A program made the position numbers and the translations under genes. A stretch of 64,000 nucleotides of DNA from Anaerocolumna sp047777345 (GTDB taxonomy: Bacteria > Bacillota > Clostridia > Lachnospirales > Lachnospiraceae), in assembly GCA_047777345.1 (NCBI GenBank), contig JBKEEJ010000012.1, positions 1 through 64,000 of the forward strand. The letters are read 5' to 3'. This document shows, in pieces, positions 55,306 to 63,529 of the stretch (the first letter of the stretch is position 1; each line of letters starts with the position of its first letter). The notes under the pieces were generated by a model that was given only the letters and a program-made list of their open reading frames with translations, was not told the DNA's origin and made no database searches.

Positions 55306-56204
55306 TGTATAAATCAAAACATTTTATGTTATTAAAAGCATTAACCCCTATGCATGTTGGAGAAGGTAATGAAATAGGCGCAATTGATTTGCCCATTCAA
55401 AGGGAAGTACATACCAATTTTCCCAAAATAGAAGCATCCAGCTTAAAAGGCTGTGTAAGGAGTGCATTTCGTTCTGTTTCGGAAAATATTCAGTATGAAA
55501 ATAAAATTTTTGGCTTGGCAGATAAAGAGGATATGTATGCAGGTGCGGTTTCCTTTACAGATGCAAGAATATTGTTTTTCCCGGTTCGATCCGCAAAGGG
55601 CATTTACGCATATGTTACCTGCCCTTTTGTGTTGGAACGGCTATTTGGTGAATTAAATGCATTACAACTAAATACCCAGGTAAACGACCAATTTTTAAAA
55701 GATATAAAATCTACAATAGCTACCTCAGATGATTGTCTGGTAAAAAATAATTTGGTGATTTTGGAAGAATTCACATTTTCAGGTGTTTCTGTGGAAGGAG
55801 AAAACGGAGAATTTAAAAAATTTGTTGAATCTATAGCAGCTTTTTTGCCCCAGGAAGGCATGAAAGAAGAATTGCAAAGAAAAAGTATTCTAATTTCGGA
55901 TGAAGAGTTTTTGTATTTTGTTGAAATGGCAACGGATGTTATTACTCGAATTAGAGTGAATACAGAAACAGGAACAACAGATAACGGCCTCTTTGATGAG
56001 GAGTATTTGCCTGGGGAGAGCATACTTTACAGTTTTTTATTTATAGAGGACAGCAGGGCAAGTACAGATAAAATAAATGCAGATCAAATATTCGATTTAA
56101 TCAACAAAACCTTTGACAACCCCATCCAAATAGGAGGAAATTCTACACTTGGTAAAGGCTTTACTTTATGTAAATTAAGTAAAAACGGAAAAATGGAGGT
56201 ATGA
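55305..56204 (+). CDS. cmr4: type III-B CRISPR RAMP protein Cmr4 (backbone, target-RNA cleavage)
   Basis: The Cas7 backbone subunit. The 299 residues have the Cmr4 N-terminus LTPMHVGEGNEIGAIDLPIQ; Asp28 in that motif matches the residue that cuts target RNA at 6-nt steps in characterised Cmr complexes, so this activity looks preserved. ASSLKGCVRSAFR is the conserved core and GGNSTLGKGFTLC the glycine-rich loop. Overlaps both neighbours. Confidence 0.92.
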   Translation: MYKSKHFMLLKALTPMHVGEGNEIGAIDLPIQREVHTNFPKIEASSLKGCVRSAFRSVSENIQYENKIFGLADKEDMYAGAVSFTDARILFFPVRSAKGIYAYVTCPFVLERLFGELNALQLNTQVNDQFLKDIKSTIATSDDCLVKNNLVILEEFTFSGVSVEGENGEFKKFVESIAAFLPQEGMKEELQRKSILISDEEFLYFVEMATDVITRIRVNTETGTTDNGLFDEEYLPGESILYSFLFIEDSRASTDKINADQIFDLINKTFDNPIQIGGNSTLGKGFTLCKLSKNGKMEV

Positions 56205-56206
56205 GG

Positions 56207-56701
56207 ATGCTTCAGATAAAGTTGGATAATGAGCGGGCTAAATTTGCTTTTGATAAAGTAAATAATGTTAAGCTTCTTAGTGAAAAGAAAGAAGAAAATA
56301 GTAGCAATAATGAAGGCAAGGAAAATGGAAGAAACGGGGAAATAAAGGAAGGCAAGGAAGAAAATAGCGAGAGCCGGGAAAACAAAGGGAAAAATGACAA
56401 TAAGGAAGTCAATAAGGACAAATATTTAATTGCGTGCAAAAATGCCCCTTCCCAAATGAAAATAAACGGTTTTGGTATGACCATGGCATATCTTTTTTCT
56501 AAAAATGACAGTAAACCTTTGTATGACGATATTGTAGAATGGCTTAGTAGGAAATTCTATCCGAATGATAAGACTGTAAAAAGTGGAGATTTTTTAAAAA
56601 AAATTGTGAACTCTGACAGTTTTGAATATATGCAGATGAGTAAGGAAGCAATGACTTTACTTATCTGGATGAAACGTTTTGCAGAGGGGATGCTGAAATA
56701 A
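56207..56701 (+). CDS. cmr5: type III-B CRISPR protein Cmr5 with charged insertion
   Basis: Small helical subunit lining the Cmr backbone. NERAKFAFDKVNNVK at the N-terminus and APSQMKINGFGMTMAYLFSK in the middle match Cmr5. Between them, about residues 28-72 form a low-complexity Glu/Lys/Asn/Gly stretch absent from ordinary Cmr5 proteins, giving 164 residues instead of ~120-130. GGAGG at 56195-56199 is too close to the ATG at 56201 and well placed for 56207. It overlaps cmr6 by 1 bp. Confidence 0.85.
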   Translation: MLQIKLDNERAKFAFDKVNNVKLLSEKKEENSSNNEGKENGRNGEIKEGKEENSESRENKGKNDNKEVNKDKYLIACKNAPSQMKINGFGMTMAYLFSKNDSKPLYDDIVEWLSRKFYPNDKTVKSGDFLKKIVNSDSFEYMQMSKEAMTLLIWMKRFAEGMLK

Positions 56702-57531
56702 TGAACAAGGATGAAATTACAGTACTACCTGATAATGGAAATCTGTATAAGGAATCTTCTAATCTATATTTGAATATGTATAAATATGCCATTTTGACAT
56801 CGAAATGTAAAATAAAGTCCTTCCTGGATAAAAAATTTGACGAAGATGAAAATATTAGGGGACACAAATTATATAAATCAAATTTTGTGGAGAAAGAGCT
56901 GCTTAAAAAAATTCAGAAGCAAATGAATTTGATTATCAGTGCCTATGAACCAAATGTATTAAGGTTTAAGTTTGGAATTAAAAACAGGATGATTATAGGT
57001 AACTCAGGTGGCAATTACGGTAATGTTTCTGTTATAGCTTTACATCCAACCTATTGTATTCCCTATATCCCTGGCAGTGCTATTAAAGGTGCTTTCAGAA
57101 GCTATATGATTTATACGAAATATAATGGGGATGAAAATGCTGCCATGAGAAGTGAGAGTTTTGTAAAACTGTTTGGTTCTTCTAATAATGGGGATGAGGA
57201 AGAAAAGGAAGATTCCGGTAAAAGGGGAAAAGTTGTATTTTTAGATGCATTTCCCGAAAAAGAATTTAAAATAGAACAGGATGTTCAAACCGTGCATTAT
57301 GCCCAATATTATGAAGGCAAGTGTGAGCCAACTGATGATTTAAACAGGATTCCGATTACTATGTACACAGTAGGTAAAACTATTTTTCTCATAGGAGCTG
57401 TTTTTGATGCTGGTGTATTTAATGAAAATGAATTAGCGGAAATAGAAGCTTGTTTTAAAGAAACATTTACGGATTTTGGAATAGGGGCAAGAACATCGAT
57501 AGGCTATGGTTTGGGAAATATTGTTCTTTGA
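56701..57531 (+). CDS. cmr6: type III-B CRISPR RAMP protein Cmr6
   Basis: Cas7-group protein next to Cmr1 at the 3' end of the complex. The 276 residues show TYCIPYIPGSAIKGAFRSYM (the RAMP core), KVVFLDAFPEK and the C-terminal glycine-rich loop FGIGARTSIGYGLG. Last gene of the operon, followed by a terminator. No cas6, cas1, cas2 or repeat array follows. Confidence 0.92.
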   Translation: MNKDEITVLPDNGNLYKESSNLYLNMYKYAILTSKCKIKSFLDKKFDEDENIRGHKLYKSNFVEKELLKKIQKQMNLIISAYEPNVLRFKFGIKNRMIIGNSGGNYGNVSVIALHPTYCIPYIPGSAIKGAFRSYMIYTKYNGDENAAMRSESFVKLFGSSNNGDEEEKEDSGKRGKVVFLDAFPEKEFKIEQDVQTVHYAQYYEGKCEPTDDLNRIPITMYTVGKTIFLIGAVFDAGVFNENELAEIEACFKETFTDFGIGARTSIGYGLGNIVL

Positions 57532-57608
57532 AAAGTCATAAATACCATAAAAATATTTATGCCTGAAGAGATATGGAATATTTTTAGAATTACCATTATT
57601 TATTTATG

Positions 57609-57658
57609 ATAAAAGGGCTTGTAATCCAGTTAAGAAAGGTTACAGGCTCTTTTCATAA
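57609..57658 (+). terminator. terminator of the Cmr operon
   Basis: AAAAGGGCTTGTAA / TTACAGGCTCTTTT stem with ~15-nt loop, then CATAATTTTTT. Confidence 0.75.
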
Positions 57659-57851
57659 TTTTTTAAATAATATTATACATATACATAATATAATCGGTTG
57701 AAACTAATTTTGGTGTTTCATTAAATTTGGCGTAATAACTATGTCTCATATAAATAGCTATTGTTTGACATCTTATCAGTATTGAGATAAAATCGTTATG
57801 TACTTTTACGAAAGAAAAGAGGATTAGAAACACTGTTATTTATGATTTCAG

Positions 57852-57926
57852 GCAACGGAAAGTGAAGAAAAAATCTGGTCAAAAGATTTTAATAGTATTT
57901 TAGAAATGTTTGTAAGAAAATATTGA
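57852..57926 (+). pseudogene. 24-codon 3' end of a lost gene
   Basis: A short frame (EEKIWSKDFNSILEMFVRKY then stop) ends 2 bp before a clean terminator, as a real gene end would, but a stop codon lies just upstream and no start exists. It is not identified. The rest of the 684-bp stretch 57532-58215 holds only terminators and AT-rich spacer; I looked for direct repeats of CRISPR size and saw none. Confidence 0.35.
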
Positions 57927-57928
57927 GT

Positions 57929-57953
57929 ATCATAAGTTTTATGATGTTTTTTT
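57929..57953 (+). terminator. terminator after the gene remnant
   Basis: ATCATAA / TTATGAT stem, then GTTTTTTT. Confidence 0.65.
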
Positions 57954-58215
57954 CTTATGTGTCTGTAATCGCATAGATAAGCTATGGATTTAAAAAGGCT
58001 GTTCTGATGTTGGCTTAGTCTTTTTATATATGTAATTGGTCTGCTTTCATCTAGACTTGTTGCCGGCAGTCCATCCGGAAGTACTGGGGAAATAATGATT
58101 TAACCTGTTTTTAATGTCACTATGAGATTTAAATGGACGGAGTACAAAATTTATATTTAGTACCCATAAGTTTAAAAGTAAAGAACCAGAAACTACATAA
58201 AAGGAGGATTAGATT

Positions 58216-58881
58216 ATGCAATTAAAGGGCAAAACCATTAATTTTTTAGGTGACAGTATTACAGAAGGTGTTGGAGCAAGCGAAGATAAATATAGATATG
58301 TGGACCAAATAGCTGCGATGACAGGAGCTGTTTGCAGAAATTATGGTGTCAGTGGAACCAGGATTTCCCAACAGCCGGATCCATCCCCGTCGGAATGCTT
58401 GGATTGGGATTATGATTTCCTTTCCAGAGCAAAGACAATGTTGGATGCGGATGTTGTGGTAGTTTTTGGCGGAACAAATGATTTTGGACATGGCTATGCA
58501 CCCATCGGAAAGATGGAAGACAGAAGTCAAAAGACATTTTATGGAGCTTTACACTGCCTGTTTACTTATCTAATGGAGCGTTTCCCCAAAGCACAATTAG
58601 TCGTTATGACACCTTTGCATCGTGATAACGAAAATAATCCTATGGGAGACGGCGGCAACCGCAAAACAGTGGCAACCGGAGTCTTAAGAGATTACGTAGT
58701 TGCGGAAAGAGAAGTCGCTGAATACTATTCCATCCCGGTTCTTGATTTATATGCCGTTAGTGGTATTCAACCCGCAGTCAAGATAAACAGAGAGCTTTAT
58801 CTGCCGGACGGATTACATCCAAGCGATCTCGGACATCGTCTCATAGCCGAAAAATTTGTAAATTTTATGAAATTGTTATAA
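58216..58881 (+). CDS. SGNH/GDSL-family hydrolase
   Basis: A 221-residue esterase-fold enzyme. Block I is FLGDSITEGVGAS with nucleophile Ser14, block III is VFGGTNDFGHG with the oxyanion Asn, and block V is LPDGLHPSDLGHRLIAEKF with the catalytic Asp-His. No signal peptide, so it is cytoplasmic. AAAGGAGGATTAG precedes the ATG. Such enzymes deacylate sugars, lipids or peptides; the substrate is unknown and the neighbours do not indicate it. Confidence 0.9.
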   Translation: MQLKGKTINFLGDSITEGVGASEDKYRYVDQIAAMTGAVCRNYGVSGTRISQQPDPSPSECLDWDYDFLSRAKTMLDADVVVVFGGTNDFGHGYAPIGKMEDRSQKTFYGALHCLFTYLMERFPKAQLVVMTPLHRDNENNPMGDGGNRKTVATGVLRDYVVAEREVAEYYSIPVLDLYAVSGIQPAVKINRELYLPDGLHPSDLGHRLIAEKFVNFMKLL

Positions 58882-59034
58882 GAAATTGTTAAAACTTTAA
58901 AAATGAAAGAGCAGAGAAATGGTAAGTAACAATGTTTTGTCTCAGTTTATAAGACACAAACCATTGCTAAATATGATATGTCATATACATACTATTTTTC
59001 GACGAAAAATGAATAAACTAAGGAAGCGATAGAA

Positions 59035-60390
59035 ATGACATCTGATAATCAGGATATGGACATGTGTAACGGCCCCATATTTGGAAAACTAGTTTTGTTT
59101 GCATTGCCTATTATGGCGATGAATATACTACAACTTATGTTTAATGCGGCGGATTTGGTTGTGGTCGGAAGATTTTCCGGTAAGGAGGCTCTGGCGGCAG
59201 TCGGTGCCACCGGTTCGATTATTAACTTGATTGTAAATTTATTTATGGGGTTATCAGTAGGAACCAGCGTTGTTGTTGCCCAGGACTATGGAGCACGAAA
59301 TTCTGAAGCAGTGAAAAAGTCGGTACATACTTCCATTATGGTAAGTATGATTGCCGGTATTTTTGTGATGATATTGGGGATTTGGTTATGCAATCCTATG
59401 TTAATTGTAATGGGTACGCCTATGGATATAATTGATTTATCTGCGGTGTATATGAGAATATATTTCATAGGTGTTCCTGCCAGTATGGTATATAACTTCG
59501 GAGCTGCCATATTGCGTGCAGTAGGAGATAGTCGCCGGCCAATGTATTTTTTAATTATATCTGGTGTTGTAAATGTAATATTGAACTTGTATTTTGTAAT
59601 AGTACAGCATATGAGTGTGGATGGTGTGGCTTGGGCTACGATAATTTCCCAGTATCTGTCCATGTTTTTAATCCTTTGGTGCCTGATTCGTTATAAAATG
59701 GAAGTAATTCGTTTGAATCTTGGAAAATTGCAAATGGATCGTAAAAAGATGGTACAAATTATCAGAATTGGTTTACCTGCCGGATTGCAGTCAATGCTGT
59801 TTTCCATTTCTAATGTGCTGATTCAGTCAGCGGTTAATTCTTTTGGCTCTTCTATGGTGGCAGCCAGTTCCGCTGCCAGTAACATCGAGGGATTTGTTGC
59901 CACCCCAATGAATGCTTATTATAATGCTGCCATAACTTTTACCGGGCAAAACATGGGAGCAAAAAAATATGACAGGATTGACAAGATAGCAAAGATTTGT
60001 ACCATATTGGTATTTGCTACGTGGATTGTTGTGGGTGGACTGACTATGCTATTTAGCAGGCCCTTGTTATCCATATTTACTTCAGATTCCGAGGTAATAC
60101 GGCTTGGCATAATCAGAATTAATGTCCTGATGAGCTTGTATTTTACCTGTGGTATTATGAATGTATATCCGGGTTTGAGCCGTGGTATGGGATTTTCTAT
60201 GCTGCCAATGCTTTGTACTTTAGTTGGTGCCTGTCTGTTTCGTATCGTATGGTTAATCACTATATTTGCATGGTTTCCTACTATTTTTACGCTTTTTGCC
60301 TGTTATCCGGTTACCTGGGCTCTTGCCGGGATTGGTCAGGTGCTTATTTTCTTCTATGCAAGGAAAAAGGTTAGGCAGGGTATACAATAA
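59035..60390 (+). CDS. MATE-family multidrug/cation antiporter
   Basis: A 451-residue polytopic protein with about 12 hydrophobic segments in the MatE two-bundle layout. NGPIFGKLVLFALPIMAMNILQ and AADLVVVGRFSGKEALAAVG at the N-terminus, then GAAILRAVGDSRRPM and GQNMGAKKYDRIDK, are family hallmarks. It exports drugs or metabolites in exchange for Na+ or H+. GGAAGCGATAGAA precedes the ATG. Possibly linked to the MFS gene downstream, though a strong terminator separates them. Confidence 0.93.
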   Translation: MTSDNQDMDMCNGPIFGKLVLFALPIMAMNILQLMFNAADLVVVGRFSGKEALAAVGATGSIINLIVNLFMGLSVGTSVVVAQDYGARNSEAVKKSVHTSIMVSMIAGIFVMILGIWLCNPMLIVMGTPMDIIDLSAVYMRIYFIGVPASMVYNFGAAILRAVGDSRRPMYFLIISGVVNVILNLYFVIVQHMSVDGVAWATIISQYLSMFLILWCLIRYKMEVIRLNLGKLQMDRKKMVQIIRIGLPAGLQSMLFSISNVLIQSAVNSFGSSMVAASSAASNIEGFVATPMNAYYNAAITFTGQNMGAKKYDRIDKIAKICTILVFATWIVVGGLTMLFSRPLLSIFTSDSEVIRLGIIRINVLMSLYFTCGIMNVYPGLSRGMGFSMLPMLCTLVGACLFRIVWLITIFAWFPTIFTLFACYPVTWALAGIGQVLIFFYARKKVRQGIQ

Positions 60391-60432
60391 GGGATATAGG
60401 CTTTAGGTATTTTATGATACGGGGTATGTGTT

Positions 60433-60471
60433 AAGAAAGAAAGTCTGCTTAGTTGACTTTCTTTCTTTTTT
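60433..60471 (+). terminator. terminator of the MATE gene
   Basis: Perfect AAGAAAGAAAGTC / GACTTTCTTTCTT stem followed by TTTT. Confidence 0.9.
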
Positions 60472-60670
60472 GACATGTTTTGATCATCAAAGTTGGGTAA
60501 ATAACGTATTCTAAGTTTATTTTTCGTATATAAACTCGTGAAAATTGTAAATAAACTATGGATTTTGTTAAAAAAAATTGATAAAATATCTATATTGCCA
60601 CTTTCTGGGCTGTTACGTGGGAAAGATGAAACAGCTATAGAAACAACACTAAATTATCAGGAGAAGGAAA

Positions 60671-61936
60671 ATGAAAAAAAAACTAATGCAAAATCAGTTG
60701 CTCAGAACTCTTACTGAGTTGAGGGGAAATCCGCGGGCATGTGTTTATACGGAACCTTTGTGGGGACTGTCTATGAATCTTTGTTTACCTTATGCCTCGG
60801 TGTACATGCTGTCTTTTGGAATGAATGATATACAGGTAGGGGTTGTATCATCCGTTTATATGTTTTCTCAAATGATATGCGCATTTTTTTCCGGTATTAT
60901 TATTGATAAGATGGGACGAAGACTCAGTACCATGATTTTTGATTTTCTGGCCTGGAGTCTTCCTTGTCTTATATGGGCATCCAGTCAAGGTTTCTGGTTT
61001 TTTGTGATAGCTGCATTACTGAATGGGACAATGAAGATAACCACCGTATCCTGGGACTGTCTGCTTGTGGAGGATGCACCGAAAGATAAGATAACCCAGA
61101 TTTATTCCCTGGTTATTTTATGCGGTAATCTTTCGGCCCTTTTTGCACCGATTTCCTCCGTTTTGGTATCAAGATTAACACTGGTGCCTGCCATAAGAAT
61201 TCTTTATATCAATGCTTTTGTTATCATGACGATTAAGCTGATTGTTTTGTATAAGTGTTCGACGGAAACATCCATCGGTAAGATTAAAAAAGATGAAGCA
61301 AAAACCCGGTCGTGGAAAGAGTCACTTTCCGGTTATAAAAAAGTAGTAAGTCTTATAATTAATTCCCGTGGTACAAAGTTTGCCATAGTAATCAGCATTT
61401 TGGTTGAAATTGTTACCATGATTAACACGACTTTTTGGCAAATTATTGCTTCCCGCAGAATTGGAGTTTCGGATACCTTATTACCCATATTTCCTATGAT
61501 TAAGAGCATACTTTCTATATTGCTTTTCTTTACCGTAATTTCAAAGATAAACCAATCTAACCTAAAGGCCCCTTTATATGGCGGTTTTATCAGTACGATA
61601 GTAAGCTGCATACTGTTAATTTCCATAACGGATACCGGGGTTTGGGAATATATTGTTTTGTTTGTTTCAATCATATTTGAAGCATTGGGTTATTCGGTTT
61701 TAAATACTCTCAGAGAATCTGTGGTGGCTATACATGTTAATCCAGAGGAACGTTCCGGTATTTTGGCTTTACTGCAAACTACTGTGATGCTGGTAAGTGT
61801 ACCTTTTGGTTATATAAGTGGTTTATTAAGTGATATTTCCAGAGCCTTGCCCTTTGTTTTAAGTATTGTCCTGTTGTTGTTGGGTATTTTGTCAACGTTT
61901 GTATTTTACAAAATTGAGGTTAGAAGCGAAGCATAA
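60671..61936 (+). CDS. major facilitator superfamily transporter
   Basis: A 421-residue protein with about 12 hydrophobic segments. The loop between helices 2 and 3 reads GIIIDKMGRRLSTMIFD, the MFS motif A (G-x-x-x-D-x-x-G-R-R). A cytoplasmic loop rich in Lys lies near the middle (about 200-225). AGGAGAAGGAAA precedes the ATG. No substrate is evident; it may export a product of the nearby peptide locus, but the spacing and the broken regulator between them make that weak. Confidence 0.88.
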   Translation: MKKKLMQNQLLRTLTELRGNPRACVYTEPLWGLSMNLCLPYASVYMLSFGMNDIQVGVVSSVYMFSQMICAFFSGIIIDKMGRRLSTMIFDFLAWSLPCLIWASSQGFWFFVIAALLNGTMKITTVSWDCLLVEDAPKDKITQIYSLVILCGNLSALFAPISSVLVSRLTLVPAIRILYINAFVIMTIKLIVLYKCSTETSIGKIKKDEAKTRSWKESLSGYKKVVSLIINSRGTKFAIVISILVEIVTMINTTFWQIIASRRIGVSDTLLPIFPMIKSILSILLFFTVISKINQSNLKAPLYGGFISTIVSCILLISITDTGVWEYIVLFVSIIFEALGYSVLNTLRESVVAIHVNPEERSGILALLQTTVMLVSVPFGYISGLLSDISRALPFVLSIVLLLLGILSTFVFYKIEVRSEA

Positions 61937-62051
61937 CAAGGAATTGTAATAACTGCTGCTTGATAAAAGAAAGTAAAACTTAAAGTAAAAATTTAAATAT
62001 GACTAGCTGATGTCATATTATCCTCTTAATAAAAATAAGAGGAGTGAAGAT

Positions 62052-62234
62052 ATGCAGGCCAACAGGTTATTTGAAATAATATATTTGCTGTTACATAAAG
62101 GGAATACCACAGCCGGAGAACTGGCAAAGCATTTTGAAGTTTCAACACGGACGATTTATCGTGATGTTGAGCTTTTGTCTCCGGCGGGTATTCCAATTTT
62201 TATGACTAAAGGTAAAGGCGGAGGACATCCTTGA
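62052..62234 (+). pseudogene. truncated YafY/WYL-type HTH regulator
   Basis: 60 codons after GAGGAGTGAAGAT encode a winged helix-turn-helix (RLFEIIYLLLHKG, TAGELAKHFEVSTRTIYRDVE, PIFMTKGKGGG) typical of the N-terminus of ~300-residue WYL regulators. It stops right after the wing, and the next ~90 bp contain only an unrelated short frame to 62323. The ligand-sensing WYL part is gone. A short DNA-binding product could still be made. Confidence 0.75.
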
Positions 62235-62327
62235 AAAAAGGTAGTGGATTATCTATCTGACCCAAGGAAAGTTGAGATCGCAAAGATGAAAACAATACTA
62301 CGGTATCCGGTTAGACCCAAATAATGT

Positions 62328-63059
62328 TCATTCCAGCTTTTCCAAAACATTGTCAGAGTATAGTTCCAATAGTTTGGCAATATATTTCCGGCTTACCGGT
62401 AAATTGATTATATCATTTTTATTCAGGAGATTTACCGCATAAGGGTAAGTTGTTTTAATGCTTTCAATTTTATCTAAAGCTATAACATATGATCTATGAA
62501 TTTGAACAAAGCAATCTTTGTCCAGTGAGTTTACTATTTTACTGAGTGTCCCTCGGCATTGAAAACGATTCTGTTTGGTATGAAAGGTAACTATGTGGTC
62601 ATTTACCTCTACATATAAAATATCTTGTTGCAATATACTGGTTATATGCCCGTTTGTCATAATTTTAATTGTTCTGTTGATTTGCTTATTTTTTATAATT
62701 CTGTCTAAAAATAGAGATAATCTGCGTTCCTCTATAGGTTTAGACAAAAAACCTATTGCTTCCACTAAATATCCGTCTATGGCCCGGATAATATTCTCTG
62801 TAATAAAAATAATTGGTACGTTATGCCCTTTCAGTCGTAAGTATTTTGCCAGTTTCATTCCATCTAATTTTTTTCCCCCAAAAGAAATATCAAGAATTAA
62901 AACATCGGCATCATTGTGTTTAAGGTAGTCTATCACTTTATGTGGAGATGATAAACAGAATAATTCGCATTTGACTAATCTTTGAATTGACCATTTTGAA
63001 ATTAAGGATTGAATGGTTTCAATCCAATAATGATTGTCTTCACAAATTAGTACTTTCAC
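62328..63059 (-). CDS. LytTR-family response regulator (AgrA-like)
   Basis: A 243-residue two-component regulator. The receiver domain (1 to about 120) has the acidic pair E7-D8, phospho-acceptor Asp57 in LILDISF, and Lys in FLSKPIEE. The LytTR domain (about 135-235) includes ILYVEVNDHIVTFHT, CFVQIHRSYVIALDKIESI and INLPVSRKY. The start is GTG with GGGGGAGT 8 bases upstream. No histidine kinase is in view. It diverges from the peptide/E1 genes, so it probably controls them. Confidence 0.92.
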   Translation of the reverse strand: MKVLICEDNHYWIETIQSLISKWSIQRLVKCELFCLSSPHKVIDYLKHNDADVLILDISFGGKKLDGMKLAKYLRLKGHNVPIIFITENIIRAIDGYLVEAIGFLSKPIEERRLSLFLDRIIKNKQINRTIKIMTNGHITSILQQDILYVEVNDHIVTFHTKQNRFQCRGTLSKIVNSLDKDCFVQIHRSYVIALDKIESIKTTYPYAVNLLNKNDIINLPVSRKYIAKLLELYSDNVLEKLE

Positions 63060-63112
63060 ACATACTCCCCCTTATGTGCATACTTAGCCAATATTATTTA
63101 CTTTGTACCTAT

Positions 63113-63141
63113 ATAATACACTAAATTGATGCAATATGCAA
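63113..63141 (-). promoter_or_regulatory. promoter of the LytTR regulator gene
   Basis: On the minus strand TTGCAT and TATTAT are 17 bases apart, about 55 bp before the GTG start. Confidence 0.65.
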
Positions 63142-63231
63142 CAAAATTTATACAAAATATGTAAATTTAAGGGAAATGACTGATTCAATTATTGTTATTA
63201 TCGAATTGTAATCAATTGGAGAATATGTGTT

Positions 63232-63260
63232 ATTTACGCCGGTATCATGCTGTTTACGTC
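63232..63260 (+). promoter_or_regulatory. candidate LytTR-type direct-repeat operator
   Basis: ATTTACGCC (63232-63240) and GTTTACGTC (63252-63260) match at 7 of 9 positions, with starts 20 bp apart, close to the two-turn spacing of AgrA/ComE sites. They lie upstream of the peptide gene. The downstream promoter is not clear. Confidence 0.35.
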
Positions 63261-63326
63261 AAAAGACTTCCATTATTTGGAAAGATGTTGTAACATGAAA
63301 TCAAACTCCAATAAGGAGTATGTTCA

Positions 63327-63359
63327 ATGCAAACAGGAGAAGGGAGGATAGCGCCATGA
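63327..63359 (+). CDS. 10-codon leader ORF overlapping the peptide gene
   Basis: ATG with AAGGAG 8 bases upstream, encoding MQTGEGRIAP. Its stop overlaps the ATG of the next peptide (ATGA). It may serve translational coupling or be chance. Confidence 0.25.
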   Translation: MQTGEGRIAP

Positions 63360-63421
63360 AAAAGATTACAGTTCGTCGTGCCGTAAAGGTTGATGCTACT
63401 GCATGGTGGATTATCTTTTAA
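63356..63421 (+). CDS. 21-residue putative RiPP precursor peptide
   Basis: A micro-gene with GGGAGGA 8 bases before the ATG. The peptide starts MKKITVRRAVKVD (basic, leader-like) and ends TAWWIIF (hydrophobic, aromatic). It has no Cys or Ser and one central Thr pair, so azole formation is unlikely. It is followed by hairpins and then an E1-like enzyme, the same order as mccA-mccB-type loci. Product size and placement support a modified peptide; the chemistry is not predictable. Confidence 0.6.
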   Translation: MKKITVRRAVKVDATAWWIIF

Positions 63422-63431
63422 AAGATTATCC
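63408..63431. repeat. near-perfect palindrome over the peptide stop codon
   Basis: GGATTATCTTTT is followed by AAAAGATTATCC, a palindrome with one mismatch per arm, spanning the last codons and stop of the peptide. Confidence 0.4.
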
Positions 63432-63448
63432 GTATCAAAAACCAAAGG

Positions 63449-63473
63449 CGAGGTTACCGGGCAGGTAACCTCG
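63449..63473 (+). promoter_or_regulatory. stable hairpin after the peptide gene
   Basis: CGAGGTTACC and GGTAACCTCG form a perfect 10-bp stem with loop GGGCA and no U tract; it could protect the 3' end of a short peptide transcript. Confidence 0.6.
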
Positions 63474-63483
63474 AAAATATGTT

Positions 63484-63508
63484 ATTTCAATTAATATTGA
63501 AATTTTTT
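63484..63508 (+). terminator. weak terminator between peptide gene and E1 gene
   Basis: ATTTCAAT / ATTGAAAT stem followed by TTTTT. The AU-rich stem should allow read-through, giving more peptide than enzyme. Confidence 0.6.
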
Positions 63509-63529
63509 ATGTATTTGGAGGAAAATCAA

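Noticed and set aside
57532..58215. CRISPR array downstream of cmr6
   Set aside because: No regularly spaced 28-37 bp direct repeats are visible; the stretch contains terminators and a short gene end.
63320..63421. Longer, 33-residue version of the putative precursor peptide starting at 63320
   Set aside because: The ATG lies one base from AAGGAG, too close for initiation, whereas the ATG at 63356 has GGGAGGA at ideal spacing.
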